The notes: a model not told the origin generated them from the letters alone. DNA of 43,257 bases from Saprospiraceae bacterium (GCA_020847425.1 JADLCC010000130.1:1-43257); one strand, 5' to 3'; shown: positions 1 through 8,925, counted from the stretch's first letter. Made by a program: numbers and translations.

Positions 1-1
1 G

Positions 2-223
2 CCGCAGCTCATCGTGCGATTTAAAAAAGAAGGGAAAGATGTGCGGGGTTTTGCCTTGCGCCCGCACCGTTTTTTAGATAATGGGAACAGCAAAAACCTG
101 CACATTGATGTCAAACTTCCCCGCCGATCTTTCGATACCGTCACTTTTTGTGTCTGGAATCCGGGCAGCGAGCAGGATTTGCAAATAGACAACCTGCGGG
201 CGGAACTGTATAATGAAGAATGA
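2..223 (+). CDS. C-terminal fragment of an unidentified protein (partial, 5' end outside window)
   Basis: The frame is open from the first bases of the window, so this is the 3' end of a longer gene and the GTG at 14 is probably internal. About 73 residues are visible, ending at a TGA at 221-223. They are polar and beta-rich, with the end reading like the last strands of an extracellular beta-sandwich or a membrane protein's outer domain (valine/threonine alternation, then IDNLRAELYNEE). No catalytic motif is visible and I do not recognise the family. It runs in the same direction as the next gene, 90 nt downstream. Confidence 0.6.
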   Translation, partial: PQLIVRFKKEGKDVRGFALRPHRFLDNGNSKNLHIDVKLPRRSFDTVTFCVWNPGSEQDLQIDNLRAELYNEE

Positions 224-244
224 TCTACAACTTTCTTTTTAAGA

Positions 245-310
245 TAGGTTTCCAATCTGAGTTAACTCAAGTTGTGACCTAATCGCAAAGCGGTTGAATT
301 AACCGGTTAA
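245..310 (+). promoter_or_regulatory. Leader of the dehydrogenase gene with two 12-nt palindromes
   Basis: Positions 245-252 (TAGGTTTC) differ by one base from the Bacteroidota -7 box TAnnTTTG. Downstream are two perfect palindromes, TGAGTTAACTCA at 258-269 and TTAACCGGTTAA at 299-310; the second ends 3 nt before the ATG at 314. They could be operator half-sites or small hairpins over the start. The palindromes are seen directly; a regulatory role is inference. Confidence 0.35.
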
Positions 311-313
311 AAA

Positions 314-3313
314 ATGAAAAAAACGCCTTTCCTACTCCTTTCTTCCGCGCTCTTCAGTTTTGCCCTGTTCAGCAATGGCGATCCCGAAGCAGAGCTCCGC
401 AAACCAGAAAACGCCGTCAAAAACCTGCGCATTGCCGACGGCCTGCAAGCGCAATTGTTCGCTTCCGAGCCCATGATGACCAATCCGACCGATATGGATA
501 TCGACGACCGGGGCCGCATCTGGCTCTGCGAAGCATACAACTACCGCCCCGAAATCAACGGCAATCCCGTGCACCCGGAAGGCGACCGCATCCTGATCCT
601 GGAAGACAGCGACGGCGATGGCAAAGCGGATAAAAGTACGGTGTTTTACCAGGGCCCGGAAGTGGAATCGCCCCTGGGTATCTGGGTGATGGGCAACCGG
701 GCGATTGTTTCTCAAAGTCCTTACCTATGGCTGTTTACCGATGAAAACGGCGACGACAAGGCCGACAAAAAAGAGATTATCCTGCAAGGTATCGGCGGGC
801 ATCAGCACGACCACGGCCTGCACGCCGTGGTGTTCGGCCCCGACGGGAAATTTTACTTTAATTTCGGAAATGCGGGCGAAATGTTGCAGGACAGCAAAGG
901 CCAAACGATCAAAGATGCCGACGGGAAAGACATCGATCCCAAAAACTACCGACAGGGCATGGTGTTCCGCTGCGACCCGGATTTTACCCATTTTGAAGTG
1001 CTGGGGCACAATTTTCGCAACAACTATGAAGTGGCGCCCGACAGTTACGGCACCCTATGGCAGTCGGACAACGACGACGACGGTAATAGAGGCGTGCGCA
1101 TCAACTACGTGATGGAATTCGGCAATTTCGGCTATACCGACGAAATGACCGGCGCCGGCTGGCAGCTCAACCGCACCAATATCGAACCCGAAATTCCGCG
1201 CCGCCACTGGCACCTCAACGATCCCGGCGTGGTGCCCAATCTTTTGCAAACCGGCGCCGGATCGCCCTGCGGCATGTTGGTGTACGAAGGCGATTTATTG
1301 CCCGAACAGTACCGGGGGCAACCCATTCACGCCGACGCGGGCCCTAATGTGGTGCGGGCATACCCCGTGCAGCCCGACGGCGCAGGTTACAAAGCCTCGA
1401 TAGCCAACATTGCAGAAAGCCAGGTGGACCAGTGGTTCCGCCCCAGCGATGTCTGCGTGGCGCCCGACGGCTCCCTGTTCGTGGCCGACTGGTACGATCC
1501 CGGCGTGGGCGGCCACCAGGCAGGCGATCAGAACCGGGGGCGGGTGTTCCGCATTGCGCCGGTTGCGGCAGCGCGGTACACGACACCTGTTTTTGATTTT
1601 TCAACGGTAGATGGCGCTATCACGGCGCTGCAAAACCCCAACCTTTCGGTGCGCTGGAAAGCCTGGAACGCCCTGCACAATATGGGCGCCGATGCCGAAA
1701 CGGCGCTGGCAAAATTGTATCGCTCCGATGCCGCGCCCCATCTCCGGGCCCGGGCATTGTGGCTGCTGGCAAAAAGCAATAACCCGATGCCATACATCCT
1801 GGCCGCCTCAGCCGATGCCAATCCGAACCTGCGCATCGTGGCCATCCGCGCCGCCCGGCAGGGCGCCGTTTCACTGTTCCCACTGCTTCGACAAATGGCG
1901 CAGGATGCCGACCCGCAGGTGCGCCGGGAAGTTGCCCTGGCCCTGCACCACCAAAAATCGCCCGCAGTGCCCTCAATCTGGACAACACTCGCACAACAAC
2001 ACGATGGCAGCGACCGCTGGTACCTCGAAGCGCTGGGGATCGGCGCCGACGGCCAATGGGAGGCTTGCCTGAACGCCTGGCAAAAAGCGGGTGGCGATAC
2101 CCAAAGCGCTGCCGGTAAGGATATCGTTTGGCGGGCGCGTTGCGCGACAGCCTGCTCGTTGCTGGGCCGGCTGGCAACGGACCAGCAGACGCCGCTGGAA
2201 CAACGCCTGCGTTATTTCCGCGCATTTGATTTTCAAAATCCCGCACAGGCTTCACCGGTATTGCTCAATATTTTGCGCGAAAATGCAACCGATACCGCCC
2301 TTTCTACCCTGGCTTTGCGCCACCTGGATGTGGAACTGGTGAAAAAAACGCCCGATGCTAAAATTGCGCTGAGCAAAATCATGGCGGGTTTGCAGGGAGA
2401 AGCCTACCTCGAATTTGCGGACCGCTACCGCCTGCCTGAAGAAAACTCACGTTTGTACGAACTGATTTTGAAAGGGAGCAACCCGCGTCGGGCTTCGGAT
2501 GTGCTGCTGAAAAACCCTGCGGGTGTGGCCATGTTCAAACAAACCATCCAGCAAAAGCGCAAGGATAAGGAAACACTGCAATTGTTGGGTGCGATCCGCT
2601 GGACCGGCGGCAAGGAACAACTCGCTATCCTGGAATCCGTAGCACTCGACCCTAAACGCGACGATGTGCTGCGCCGCCAGGCGACGGAATGGATCGGCAA
2701 CAGCTGGAATGGCGAAGAACGTATCCTCGAATTGCTCAAAGCCGGAAAAATTGAACCGCGTTTTATCCCCGCAGCGGTGCAGGGCGTAAGTGGCGCGTGG
2801 CGCATGGCGATCCGGCTCGAAGCCGCCACTTATCTGGGAAATGCCGATCCAAAAGCCGCACAAAAAATACCCGCCATGGCCGATCTGCTCGCCCTGAAAG
2901 GTGATGCGGCAAAGGGCGCTCCACTTTTTGAACAGTATTGTGCCAATTGCCACCAGGTCGATGGGAAGGGCATTGATTACGGGCCAAAACTGAGCGAAAT
3001 CGGCTCAAAACTGCCGCGAGAAGGGCAATACCTGGCCATTCTGCATCCCAATGCAGGCATCAGTTTCGGTTACGAAGGCTGGGAATTTAAAATGAAAAAC
3101 GGCGACAAAGTGACCGGACTCGTGGCCAGTCAGACAGAAACGGATCTTGTGCTGAAATTGCCCGGCGGTACTTTAAAAACGTACAAACAAGCCGAAATCA
3201 ACAGCCGCAAACAGCTCCCCGATTCCATGATGCCGGCAGGTTTTCATATTGTTATGAAAGAACAGGAACTGGCAGACCTGGTGGAATACCTGACGGGGCT
3301 GAAAAAGAGGTGA
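314..3313 (+). CDS. Secreted PVC-type heme-binding dehydrogenase with HEAT-like region and cytochrome c domain
   Basis: A 999-residue exported protein. Residues 1-22 form a signal peptide. Residues about 30-415 resemble the membrane-bound dehydrogenase domain common in Planctomycetes and Bacteroidota (a quinoprotein-glucose-dehydrogenase-like beta-propeller, with repeated D-x-D-G-D-G type loops that could bind calcium). Residues about 430-840 are alpha-helical and repetitive, like HEAT repeats. The C-terminus is a cytochrome c: heme site CANCH at 876-880 and likely axial methionine at 972 or 973 in a SMMPAGF context. The family is thought to oxidise sugars or other small substrates in the periplasm, passing electrons to the attached heme; the substrate here is unknown. 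The stop codon TGA at 3311-3313 lies inside the heptad array that starts at 3307, so the final codons KKR* are partly supplied by the repeat. Confidence 0.85.
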   Translation: MKKTPFLLLSSALFSFALFSNGDPEAELRKPENAVKNLRIADGLQAQLFASEPMMTNPTDMDIDDRGRIWLCEAYNYRPEINGNPVHPEGDRILILEDSDGDGKADKSTVFYQGPEVESPLGIWVMGNRAIVSQSPYLWLFTDENGDDKADKKEIILQGIGGHQHDHGLHAVVFGPDGKFYFNFGNAGEMLQDSKGQTIKDADGKDIDPKNYRQGMVFRCDPDFTHFEVLGHNFRNNYEVAPDSYGTLWQSDNDDDGNRGVRINYVMEFGNFGYTDEMTGAGWQLNRTNIEPEIPRRHWHLNDPGVVPNLLQTGAGSPCGMLVYEGDLLPEQYRGQPIHADAGPNVVRAYPVQPDGAGYKASIANIAESQVDQWFRPSDVCVAPDGSLFVADWYDPGVGGHQAGDQNRGRVFRIAPVAAARYTTPVFDFSTVDGAITALQNPNLSVRWKAWNALHNMGADAETALAKLYRSDAAPHLRARALWLLAKSNNPMPYILAASADANPNLRIVAIRAARQGAVSLFPLLRQMAQDADPQVRREVALALHHQKSPAVPSIWTTLAQQHDGSDRWYLEALGIGADGQWEACLNAWQKAGGDTQSAAGKDIVWRARCATACSLLGRLATDQQTPLEQRLRYFRAFDFQNPAQASPVLLNILRENATDTALSTLALRHLDVELVKKTPDAKIALSKIMAGLQGEAYLEFADRYRLPEENSRLYELILKGSNPRRASDVLLKNPAGVAMFKQTIQQKRKDKETLQLLGAIRWTGGKEQLAILESVALDPKRDDVLRRQATEWIGNSWNGEERILELLKAGKIEPRFIPAAVQGVSGAWRMAIRLEAATYLGNADPKAAQKIPAMADLLALKGDAAKGAPLFEQYCANCHQVDGKGIDYGPKLSEIGSKLPREGQYLAILHPNAGISFGYEGWEFKMKNGDKVTGLVASQTETDLVLKLPGGTLKTYKQAEINSRKQLPDSMMPAGFHIVMKEQELADLVEYLTGLKKR

Positions 3314-3632
3314 GAAGTGAGAGGGTGAGAGAAGTGAGAGAAAATCGCTCTTTGGGCAAGTTCATAGTTTTAGTTTGGGTCTTTCAGGCCTGTATTTAGT
3401 GAAAATTTATTCGGGGGAAATGTTCAAATAACTGTAGCGAATATTAATCAAGTATTTGATTATCAATGTTTTAAAACATGTGTTCCATGATTTTTCGAAC
3501 GCTTCCGAGCCAGGCGAAGCGGAGGACTCTACGCCTCTCACTTCTCTCCCCTAATGTAGGATGCCTAACGTAGTCAGGTGTAATCGAAGTCGGCTCTCAC
3601 CCTCTCACTTCTCTCACCCTCTCACCTCTAAC
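3307..3632. repeat. Heptad element E1 (GTGAGAG class) with internal module
   Basis: Left array 3307-3340 has units ending in TGA (GAGGTGA, GAAGTGA and 8-9 nt variants) read on the + strand. The right side has two arrays on the - strand, 3535-3551 and 3594-3632, separated by a core. Reading the - strand, the cores are CCGACTTCGATTACACC (about 3577-3593) and GCGTAGAGTCCTCCGCTTCG (about 3515-3534), both shared with other elements here. Between the sides is an AT-rich module: 3368-3401 resembles 20539-20573 in element E9, and the palindrome TTGATTATCAA sits at 3456-3466. The left side takes in the dehydrogenase stop codon and the right side the EamA stop codon, so it separates two convergent genes. 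Confidence 0.8.
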
Positions 3633-4496
3633 AATGAGTCCAACTCCCGCCAGCACCACCGCCGTTCCCACCAGTTGCAACGGCGTGATCGCTTCTCCCA
3701 GGTAAATATAACCCAGCACGATGGTCGCAACCGGGCCGACAAATCCGATAATGCCAGAATTATTGGCCCCGACAATCCGAATGCCTTCCACGATCAAAAA
3801 AGTAGGAATCACGGTAGATACCACCGACATCCAGACAGACAAAACATACACTTCCTTCGGGAAACGGAACAGGTCGAATCCGTTGTGGAAATACGACTGG
3901 ATGAGTGCCGGAAAAGTAGCGGCGATGACCGCATAACAGGTAAACTTTGCCGAACCGACCTTGTGCACATACTCACCCGTAAACACCACATAAATCGAAT
4001 AGGTAATGGCGCAGGTAAACACCAGGAGCCCGCCCAACAGCAAATTCTGTTGTTCGCCTAAACCCTGTTCCGCTACAAAAGCCAGCACCACGCCCACGTA
4101 GGTGAGCAAAATAGCGATGAGTTGAATGCGGGAAATACGCTTTTTAAATAAAAATGCCGACATCACGAGCACCATCGTCGGATAGGTAAACAGGATTAGT
4201 CGTTCCACGCCGGCCGAAACATATTGCAGACCCAAAAAATCGAGCATGCTGGAAACGTAATAACTCAGGATACCAAGGCCGCTGATGGCGAGCCATTCGC
4301 GGGTGGTCAGCCGGACGTTCGCGCTGCGCTGGTGCAGGTAGACAGCCACGCCAAGGTAGAATGGCAAAGCCAGCAACATGCGCAGGGCAATCACGGACTG
4401 TGTATCCACTTCGTAGCGGTACATCAGTTTGATTATTACCGCTTTAGCCGAAAAACAGATATTGGCAATGGCGAGCAGGAAAACGCCCAGCAACAT
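3597..4496 (-). CDS. EamA/DMT-family transporter
   Basis: An inner-membrane protein of about 300 residues with ten hydrophobic segments and the internal duplication typical of EamA (drug/metabolite exporter) carriers. Around the helices it has motifs such as SAKAVIIKL near the start and PVATIVLGYIYLGEAITPLQLVG near the end, the usual second-repeat signature. Substrate cannot be read from sequence. I chose the ATG at 4496 (MLLGVFLLAI); the frame stays open upstream and a TTG at 4532 would add 12 residues. The last ten residues (RGERVREVRG) are encoded by heptad element E1 and end at a TGA within it, which suggests the native C-terminus was altered when the repeat formed. Confidence 0.8.
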   Translation of the reverse strand: MLLGVFLLAIANICFSAKAVIIKLMYRYEVDTQSVIALRMLLALPFYLGVAVYLHQRSANVRLTTREWLAISGLGILSYYVSSMLDFLGLQYVSAGVERLILFTYPTMVLVMSAFLFKKRISRIQLIAILLTYVGVVLAFVAEQGLGEQQNLLLGGLLVFTCAITYSIYVVFTGEYVHKVGSAKFTCYAVIAATFPALIQSYFHNGFDLFRFPKEVYVLSVWMSVVSTVIPTFLIVEGIRIVGANNSGIIGFVGPVATIVLGYIYLGEAITPLQLVGTAVVLAGVGLIVRGERVREVRG

Positions 4497-4543
4497 ACGT
4501 TGCCGGGAAGTTGCACTTTGCAGAGGGTTCAAATGTAGTATCG

Positions 4544-4597
4544 TTATCTGTGTAATCGAAGTCGGCTCTCACTTCTCACTTCTCACTTCTTCTTCAC
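4544..4597 (-). repeat. Heptad element E2, single arm behind rel
   Basis: On the - strand, rel runs into GTGAGAA units (three CTCACTT units on + at about 4568-4588, plus a degenerate end) and then the core CCGACTTCGATTACAC. This core matches the one in E1 for about 21 nt including the flanking GAGAG. The rel stop codon (4594-4596) is in the degenerate first unit. There is no inverted partner arm, so it is either a half-element or pairs with nothing. Confidence 0.7.
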
Positions 4598-6915
4598 TCC
4601 ACCCTGCTCACCCCTGTCACCCAGTCGAACGCGCGCAGGGCAATAATCGCCCGCTGCAGCTGGTCGGTATTGGCCACGACCAGCGAGATACGGCCTTCAA
4701 AATAGCCGCCTTCCCCGCTGATGGAAAACTGACGGATATTGATACCCAGGTCGGCGATGCGGTTGGTGAGCCTGTTGATTACCCCCGGGCCGTCGTCGAT
4801 ACCGGTCACAACGATTTCTGCGAGGAAATCGGACTTGACGGTATTGCCCCACCAGGCTTTCAGGATACGGTGGCCGTAATTGGCGAGCAGGTTGTCGGCA
4901 TTCGGGCAGCTCGAGCGGTGTATTTTCACACCGCCCTGCACCAGTACGAACCCAAAAATATCGTCGCCCTGTACCGGATTGCAGCAGTTGGCGAAACTGT
5001 ACTGGTAGTAGTTGCCGGGTTCGTCGTTGATAATGACTTCGGGTTTCCCGGGCATCTTCGAGCGCACCGGGGTGTCGGATACCTGTTCGGGTGCATCCGG
5101 TTCCGGGGCGAGTTTGGCCACTACTTTTTGCACCAACTGGGCGCCGTCTGTGCGGAATTTGCGGCTCAGGCCTGTTAAATTCACCTGTTCCAGGTAAATA
5201 GCGCTCAAAAACTCCAGTCGGCTGGGGTAGCCGAAATATTTGGCCAGCATATCGGCATTGGCTTCCACGGTCACTTTCAGGGCGTTCAATTTACGGGTCA
5301 GGATTTCCTTGCCGTATTCCGCCTGCATGCGTTTTTCTTCTTTCAGCGCTACGCGGATCCGGTTGCGCGCCTTGGAGGTGGTGACGTGTTTCAGCCAGTC
5401 TTCGCTGGGTTTCTGGTTTTTATCCGTGATAATTTCGATCTGGTCCCCATTTTTCAGGTGGTAGTGGATTGAAACAGGCAGGTTGTTGACTTTCGCGGTG
5501 CGGCAGGCGCAACCCACATCCGAGTGAATACTGAATGCAAAGTCGAGGATGGTGGCGCCTTCCGGCATGATGCGCATTTCCCCTTTTGGCGTAAAAACAT
5601 GCACCTCATCCGTAAACAGGTTGCTTTGTACATCAGCCAGCAACTCCACGGCACTGCCCGAATTGTGGTTTTCCAGGGTCTCGCGCACCTGTCCCAGCCA
5701 ATGGTCGAAGGTATTGGCTTTGTTGGCAATACTTTTGACGCCTTTATATTTCCAGTGTGCTGCGAAACCGCGCTCCGCGATTTCATCCATCCGTTCGGAG
5801 CGAATCTGCACCTCAACAAATCGGCCTTCGGGCCCGGCCACTGTGGTATGCAGCGACTCGTAGCCGTTCGCTTTGGGATTGGTGATCCAGTCTTTCAGGC
5901 GCTCGGGAACGGGTTTGTAATGGTCGGTCACGATAGAGTACACCTGCCAGCAGGCAAATTTCTCCTGTTCCGGCGGCACTTCCACGATAATGCGCAGCGC
6001 GAACAGATCGTAGATATCTTCGAACCGGACGTTTTTGTTTTTGATTTTATTCCAGATCGAATAAATGCTTTTGGGTCGCCCGGTGATGCGCATTTTAAAA
6101 TCCATCTCCTCCAGGGAACTCAGCAGTGGCGCCATAAAGGCGTCGATATACTTCTGGCGCGCGCGTTTGGTATCGGCCAGTTTGGCGGCGATATCCTGGT
6201 ACACTTCCGGCTGTGTGATTTTCAGACAAGTGTCCTGTAGTTCCGTTTTGATGGCATTCAGGCCCAGGCGATGGGCCAGAGGTGTGTAAATATAACTGGT
6301 TTCTGCAGCGATTTTGAGTTGCTTGTGGTAAGGCATACTCTTTATCGTGCGCAGGTTATGCAGGCGGTCAGCCATTTTAATGAGCACCACGCGCACATCG
6401 AAAAGCATGGCTTTCAATACTTTACTCAGGTTTTCGGCCTGAGGGCTTTCTCTATCGTGCAGGCCGTCGAGTTTGGTCAGGCCGTCTACGATACGGGCGA
6501 TCCGGTCGCCAAACTGCTTTTTGATATCCAGGGCTTCTACCGGCGTATCTTCCACCACATCGTGCAGCAAAGCGCAGATCACAGCCGTCGCGCCCAGGCC
6601 GATCTCTTCGACACAGATCCGGGCTACTTCAATGGGATGCATGATATAGGGCTCACCGGCTTTGCGGCGTTGCCCATGGTGGGCTTCTGCGGCCAGTTCA
6701 AAAGCAGCGCGGATGTCTTCCTGGTCTTTTGGGCTCAGGGCCGTTTTAAGCGACTTCAACAGGTTGCGGTAAGCGCGCTGAATCAGCACCTTGTCTTCCT
6801 CCGAACCCGGGATAATCGCATCAAAAGAATCGACGCTTGCCGCTTCCTGCACCGCCGCATCAGTGGTGTAATCCACGGTGTCTTCCACAATAGTTATTGT
6901 ATTTACCTGCTCCAT
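4594..6915 (-). CDS. rel: Bifunctional (p)ppGpp synthetase/hydrolase Rel
   Basis: A 773-residue RelA/SpoT homolog, the stringent-response enzyme that makes and degrades (p)ppGpp. Domains in order: HD hydrolase (residues about 55-210, with HH at 79-80 and the HD pair in LLHDVVEDT at 118-119); synthetase (about 260-385, GRPKSIYSIWNKI at 279-291 and GYESLHTTV at 351-359); TGS (about 436-495, DEVHVFTPKGE); a helical linker; and a C-terminal ACT domain (about 695-773). Both catalytic halves look intact, so a bifunctional enzyme is expected, as is usual for the single Rel of Bacteroidota. ATG at 6915 is preceded by a good promoter at 6953-6983. Its stop lies at the edge of repeat E2. Confidence 0.95.
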   Translation of the reverse strand: MEQVNTITIVEDTVDYTTDAAVQEAASVDSFDAIIPGSEEDKVLIQRAYRNLLKSLKTALSPKDQEDIRAAFELAAEAHHGQRRKAGEPYIMHPIEVARICVEEIGLGATAVICALLHDVVEDTPVEALDIKKQFGDRIARIVDGLTKLDGLHDRESPQAENLSKVLKAMLFDVRVVLIKMADRLHNLRTIKSMPYHKQLKIAAETSYIYTPLAHRLGLNAIKTELQDTCLKITQPEVYQDIAAKLADTKRARQKYIDAFMAPLLSSLEEMDFKMRITGRPKSIYSIWNKIKNKNVRFEDIYDLFALRIIVEVPPEQEKFACWQVYSIVTDHYKPVPERLKDWITNPKANGYESLHTTVAGPEGRFVEVQIRSERMDEIAERGFAAHWKYKGVKSIANKANTFDHWLGQVRETLENHNSGSAVELLADVQSNLFTDEVHVFTPKGEMRIMPEGATILDFAFSIHSDVGCACRTAKVNNLPVSIHYHLKNGDQIEIITDKNQKPSEDWLKHVTTSKARNRIRVALKEEKRMQAEYGKEILTRKLNALKVTVEANADMLAKYFGYPSRLEFLSAIYLEQVNLTGLSRKFRTDGAQLVQKVVAKLAPEPDAPEQVSDTPVRSKMPGKPEVIINDEPGNYYQYSFANCCNPVQGDDIFGFVLVQGGVKIHRSSCPNADNLLANYGHRILKAWWGNTVKSDFLAEIVVTGIDDGPGVINRLTNRIADLGINIRQFSISGEGGYFEGRISLVVANTDQLQRAIIALRAFDWVTGVSRVE

Positions 6916-6952
6916 TTTGCCCTGCTTAAAGTTTGATTTGCACGCCGCATTA

Positions 6953-6983
6953 CAAAATTAGGTTAAACATACGGTTGTACAAA
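6953..6983 (-). promoter_or_regulatory. Bacteroidota-type promoter for rel
   Basis: Read on the - strand, TTTG (6983-6980), a 19-nt spacer, then TAATTTTG (6960-6953), an exact match to TTTG-N19-TAnnTTTG. Transcription would start near 6947, giving a leader of about 30 nt before the rel ATG. Confidence 0.7.
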
Positions 6984-7025
6984 TGCGTTTAGCCCTTGTT
7001 AACTGTTTTTCTTATGAAGTAATAC

Positions 7026-7055
7026 TTTGTTTTTCAACAAAAGGCTTTACTTTTG
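7026..7055 (+). promoter_or_regulatory. Bacteroidota-type promoter for tRNA-Leu (and possibly tig)
   Basis: TTTG at 7026-7029, 18-nt spacer, TACTTTTG at 7048-7055. The expected start is near 7061, about 100 nt before the tRNA. I see no second promoter between the tRNA and trigger factor, so this one may also serve tig by read-through of the hairpin element E3. Confidence 0.6.
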
Positions 7056-7162
7056 CGCTCCTTTTTGAGGGGATTGTTTGATTCCCTGGATTTTGCACCG
7101 GCATGTCATACAGATGACAAATTACCTGCCAAAATCATAAAAGAGGCAAAAAAACATTCTGC

Positions 7163-7244
7163 GCGGGCGTGGCGAAATTGGTAGACGTACCAGACTTAGG
7201 ATCTGGCGCCGCGAGGCATGGGGGTTCGAGTCCCTCCGCCCGCA
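7163..7244 (+). tRNA. tRNA-Leu (anticodon UAG)
   Basis: Acceptor stem GCGGGCG (7163-7169) pairs with CGCCCGC (7237-7243), discriminator A at 7244. The anticodon stem CCAGA/TCTGG (7190-7194/7202-7206) holds the loop CTTAGGA with anticodon TAG at 7197-7199. The D-loop (AAATTGGTAGAC) and T-loop (GGTTCGAGTCC) are standard, and the extended variable arm fits a class II leucine tRNA. The CCA end is not encoded (ACCCC follows). Confidence 0.95.
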
Positions 7245-7254
7245 CCCCTTTACA

Positions 7255-7420
7255 GAGGTGAGAAGTGAAAGGTGAGAAGTGAGAGACCGTAGATTACACC
7301 CGGATGTTTTTGGCATCCTTGATATAGATACAAAAAGTATCCGGGTGTAATCTACGGTCTCTCACTTCTCACTTCTCACTTCTCGCTTCTCACCTCTTAC
7401 TTCTCACCTCTCACCTCTGA
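7255..7420. repeat. Heptad element E3, long hairpin between tRNA-Leu and tig
   Basis: The left arm 7255-7285 is four regular heptads (GAGGTGA, GAAGTGA, AAGGTGA, GAAGTGA). Then come the core 7286-7305 (ACCGTAGATTACACCCGGAT), a 33-nt loop, the exact complementary core 7339-7358, and a right arm 7359-7420 of eight CTCACTT-type heptads. The perfect stem spans 7272-7305 with 7339-7372 (34 bp). It begins 10 nt after the tRNA and ends 5 nt before the trigger-factor ATG. It probably acts as a terminator or RNA end-processing hairpin for the tRNA, while its right arm forms the tig leader. Confidence 0.9.
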
Positions 7421-7425
7421 ATAAT

Positions 7426-8847
7426 ATGGTTGTCCGCAAAGATATAGACAACAGCTCGGCTATTGTGACCGTTACGATTACCCGCGAGGAATTGAAACCC
7501 AAACTTGATGCTGAATTAAAACGTTTTCGCCAGCGCGCACCCATGAAAGGGTTTCGCCCGGGCCAGGCGCCCATCGAATTTGTAAAAAAGATTTATGGTG
7601 CATCTATTTTCGGCGATACACTGAATGATATGATGGCGACCAAATTATACGATTACCTCCGCGAGAGCAAACTCGAGGTGCTTGGTCAGCCGCTGCCGAC
7701 TGCCGACCAGCAGCAGTTTTCCTTTAAAATCAGCAATCCCGATCCGGAATACGCCATCAACTACGAAGTAGGCTTTGTGCCAAATTTTGACATAAAAGGC
7801 CTGGACAAATCGGAATCGTTCGAGCGGATCACCATTTCAAACCTCGACGAACTGGCTGCCGACGACCTGAATTATGCCCGCAAACGAATGGGCAAACGCA
7901 GCAACCCGGAAACAGACATCCAGGAAAATGATATCGTGCGCATCGCTTCCCGCGAACTCGACGGCGATCAGATCAAAGCGGAAGGCTGGGAAACCACCAT
8001 TACCGTGCACTTGAAAAGTATGGCGGAGGGCGATTTGAAAACGCAGTTGCTTACCCTGAAAAAAGGAGACACCCTGCGTTTTAATGCCCGCCAGATTGAA
8101 AACCAGGAAAAAGAAGAAAATTACCGCAAGTATATACTCAATCTTGATGCAGCCGACGATCGTGTGGTTGGCGACCTGTATGAAGGCCAGATTGAAGAAG
8201 TCAACCGGGTGGAAGACGCCGACCTGAACGAAGAGTTTTATGATGGCTACTTCGGACCAGGCAATGTAGGCAATGAAACGGAAGCAATCGAGCAGATCAA
8301 AAAAGGCATCACGCAGTTTTATGATGTGCGCTCCAATGCCCTGCTCATGCGCTCTTTCCAGGAACGCCTGATGGAACTCAATCAGGTAGAACTGCCGGAA
8401 ACATTCCTGAAACGCTGGTTAAAAGTGACCAACGAAGGCAAACTGGCCGAAGAACAAATCGAAGCGGAATACCCTGCCTTTGCAGAAAACCTCCGCTGGT
8501 CGATGCTTCGCGATAAAATTAAGGAACAATTCGGCCTCGAAGTCAGCGACGAAGACCTCTACCAGGAATACGTCAAACGCGTGCGCAATTATTTCCAGGT
8601 CGAGATACCGGACAATATCATTGCCAGCAGCGTAGAAAGCCTGATGAAGAATGAGAAGGACGTGGAAAGCACCCGCCGCGACCTGGAAACGGATAAAATT
8701 TTCCAGGCCGTTCTGGGCCAGGTGAGTGTGAGCGACCGCGCGGTACCTTCCGACGAGTTCCACAAGATTTTGGATGAGATCACCAAGAAGGCTGAGGCCG
8801 AACAGGAAGAAGACGCAACCCTGCGTTCGTCGGTAGAAGAGGTATAA
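7426..8847 (+). CDS. tig: Trigger factor, ribosome-associated chaperone
   Basis: A 473-residue protein matching trigger factor, which binds the ribosome exit tunnel and shields nascent chains. The N-terminal ribosome-binding domain has the signature GFRPGQAP at residues 42-49. The middle (about 150-250) aligns in position with the PPIase/FKBP-like domain but is divergent, as usual in Bacteroidota, and residues about 260-450 form the helical chaperone cradle. The C-terminal tail is acidic (EEDATLRSSVEEV). The start ATG at 7426 is fixed by the alignable N-terminus. It lies 5 nt after repeat E3 with no separate promoter visible; element E4 follows the stop. Confidence 0.9.
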   Translation: MVVRKDIDNSSAIVTVTITREELKPKLDAELKRFRQRAPMKGFRPGQAPIEFVKKIYGASIFGDTLNDMMATKLYDYLRESKLEVLGQPLPTADQQQFSFKISNPDPEYAINYEVGFVPNFDIKGLDKSESFERITISNLDELAADDLNYARKRMGKRSNPETDIQENDIVRIASRELDGDQIKAEGWETTITVHLKSMAEGDLKTQLLTLKKGDTLRFNARQIENQEKEENYRKYILNLDAADDRVVGDLYEGQIEEVNRVEDADLNEEFYDGYFGPGNVGNETEAIEQIKKGITQFYDVRSNALLMRSFQERLMELNQVELPETFLKRWLKVTNEGKLAEEQIEAEYPAFAENLRWSMLRDKIKEQFGLEVSDEDLYQEYVKRVRNYFQVEIPDNIIASSVESLMKNEKDVESTRRDLETDKIFQAVLGQVSVSDRAVPSDEFHKILDEITKKAEAEQEEDATLRSSVEEV

Positions 8848-8849
8848 CG

Positions 8850-8925
8850 GAAAAGACAACAAGCAAAGGGCAAAAAGCAATGGGAGCGGTACGCGACACA
8901 TTGTTTTTTGCCCTTTTTGTCTTTC
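8850..8925. repeat. Heptad element E4 (AAAAGGC class), likely tig terminator
   Basis: Immediately after the tig stop, left arm 8850-8884 is built of 7-nt units of type AAAAGAC, AACAAGC, AAAGGGC, AAAAAGC. The right arm 8899-8925 is its complement (CATTGTTTTTTGCCC and onward), around a 14-nt loop. Unlike the other elements its units have no stop triplet. The T-rich right arm makes it a plausible rho-independent terminator. Confidence 0.7.

Noticed and set aside
1620-2255. 211-codon - strand frame opposite the dehydrogenase
   Set aside because: Composition is rich in Arg/Pro/Gly as expected from a reversed GC-rich gene; no domain.
4429-6240. Long + strand frames opposite rel
   Set aside because: They are antisense shadows of a strongly recognisable gene, with no motifs of their own.
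7122-7316. 64-codon frame on the - strand across tRNA-Leu
   Set aside because: It is a chance frame covering the tRNA and the repeat E3; the tRNA fold is unambiguous.
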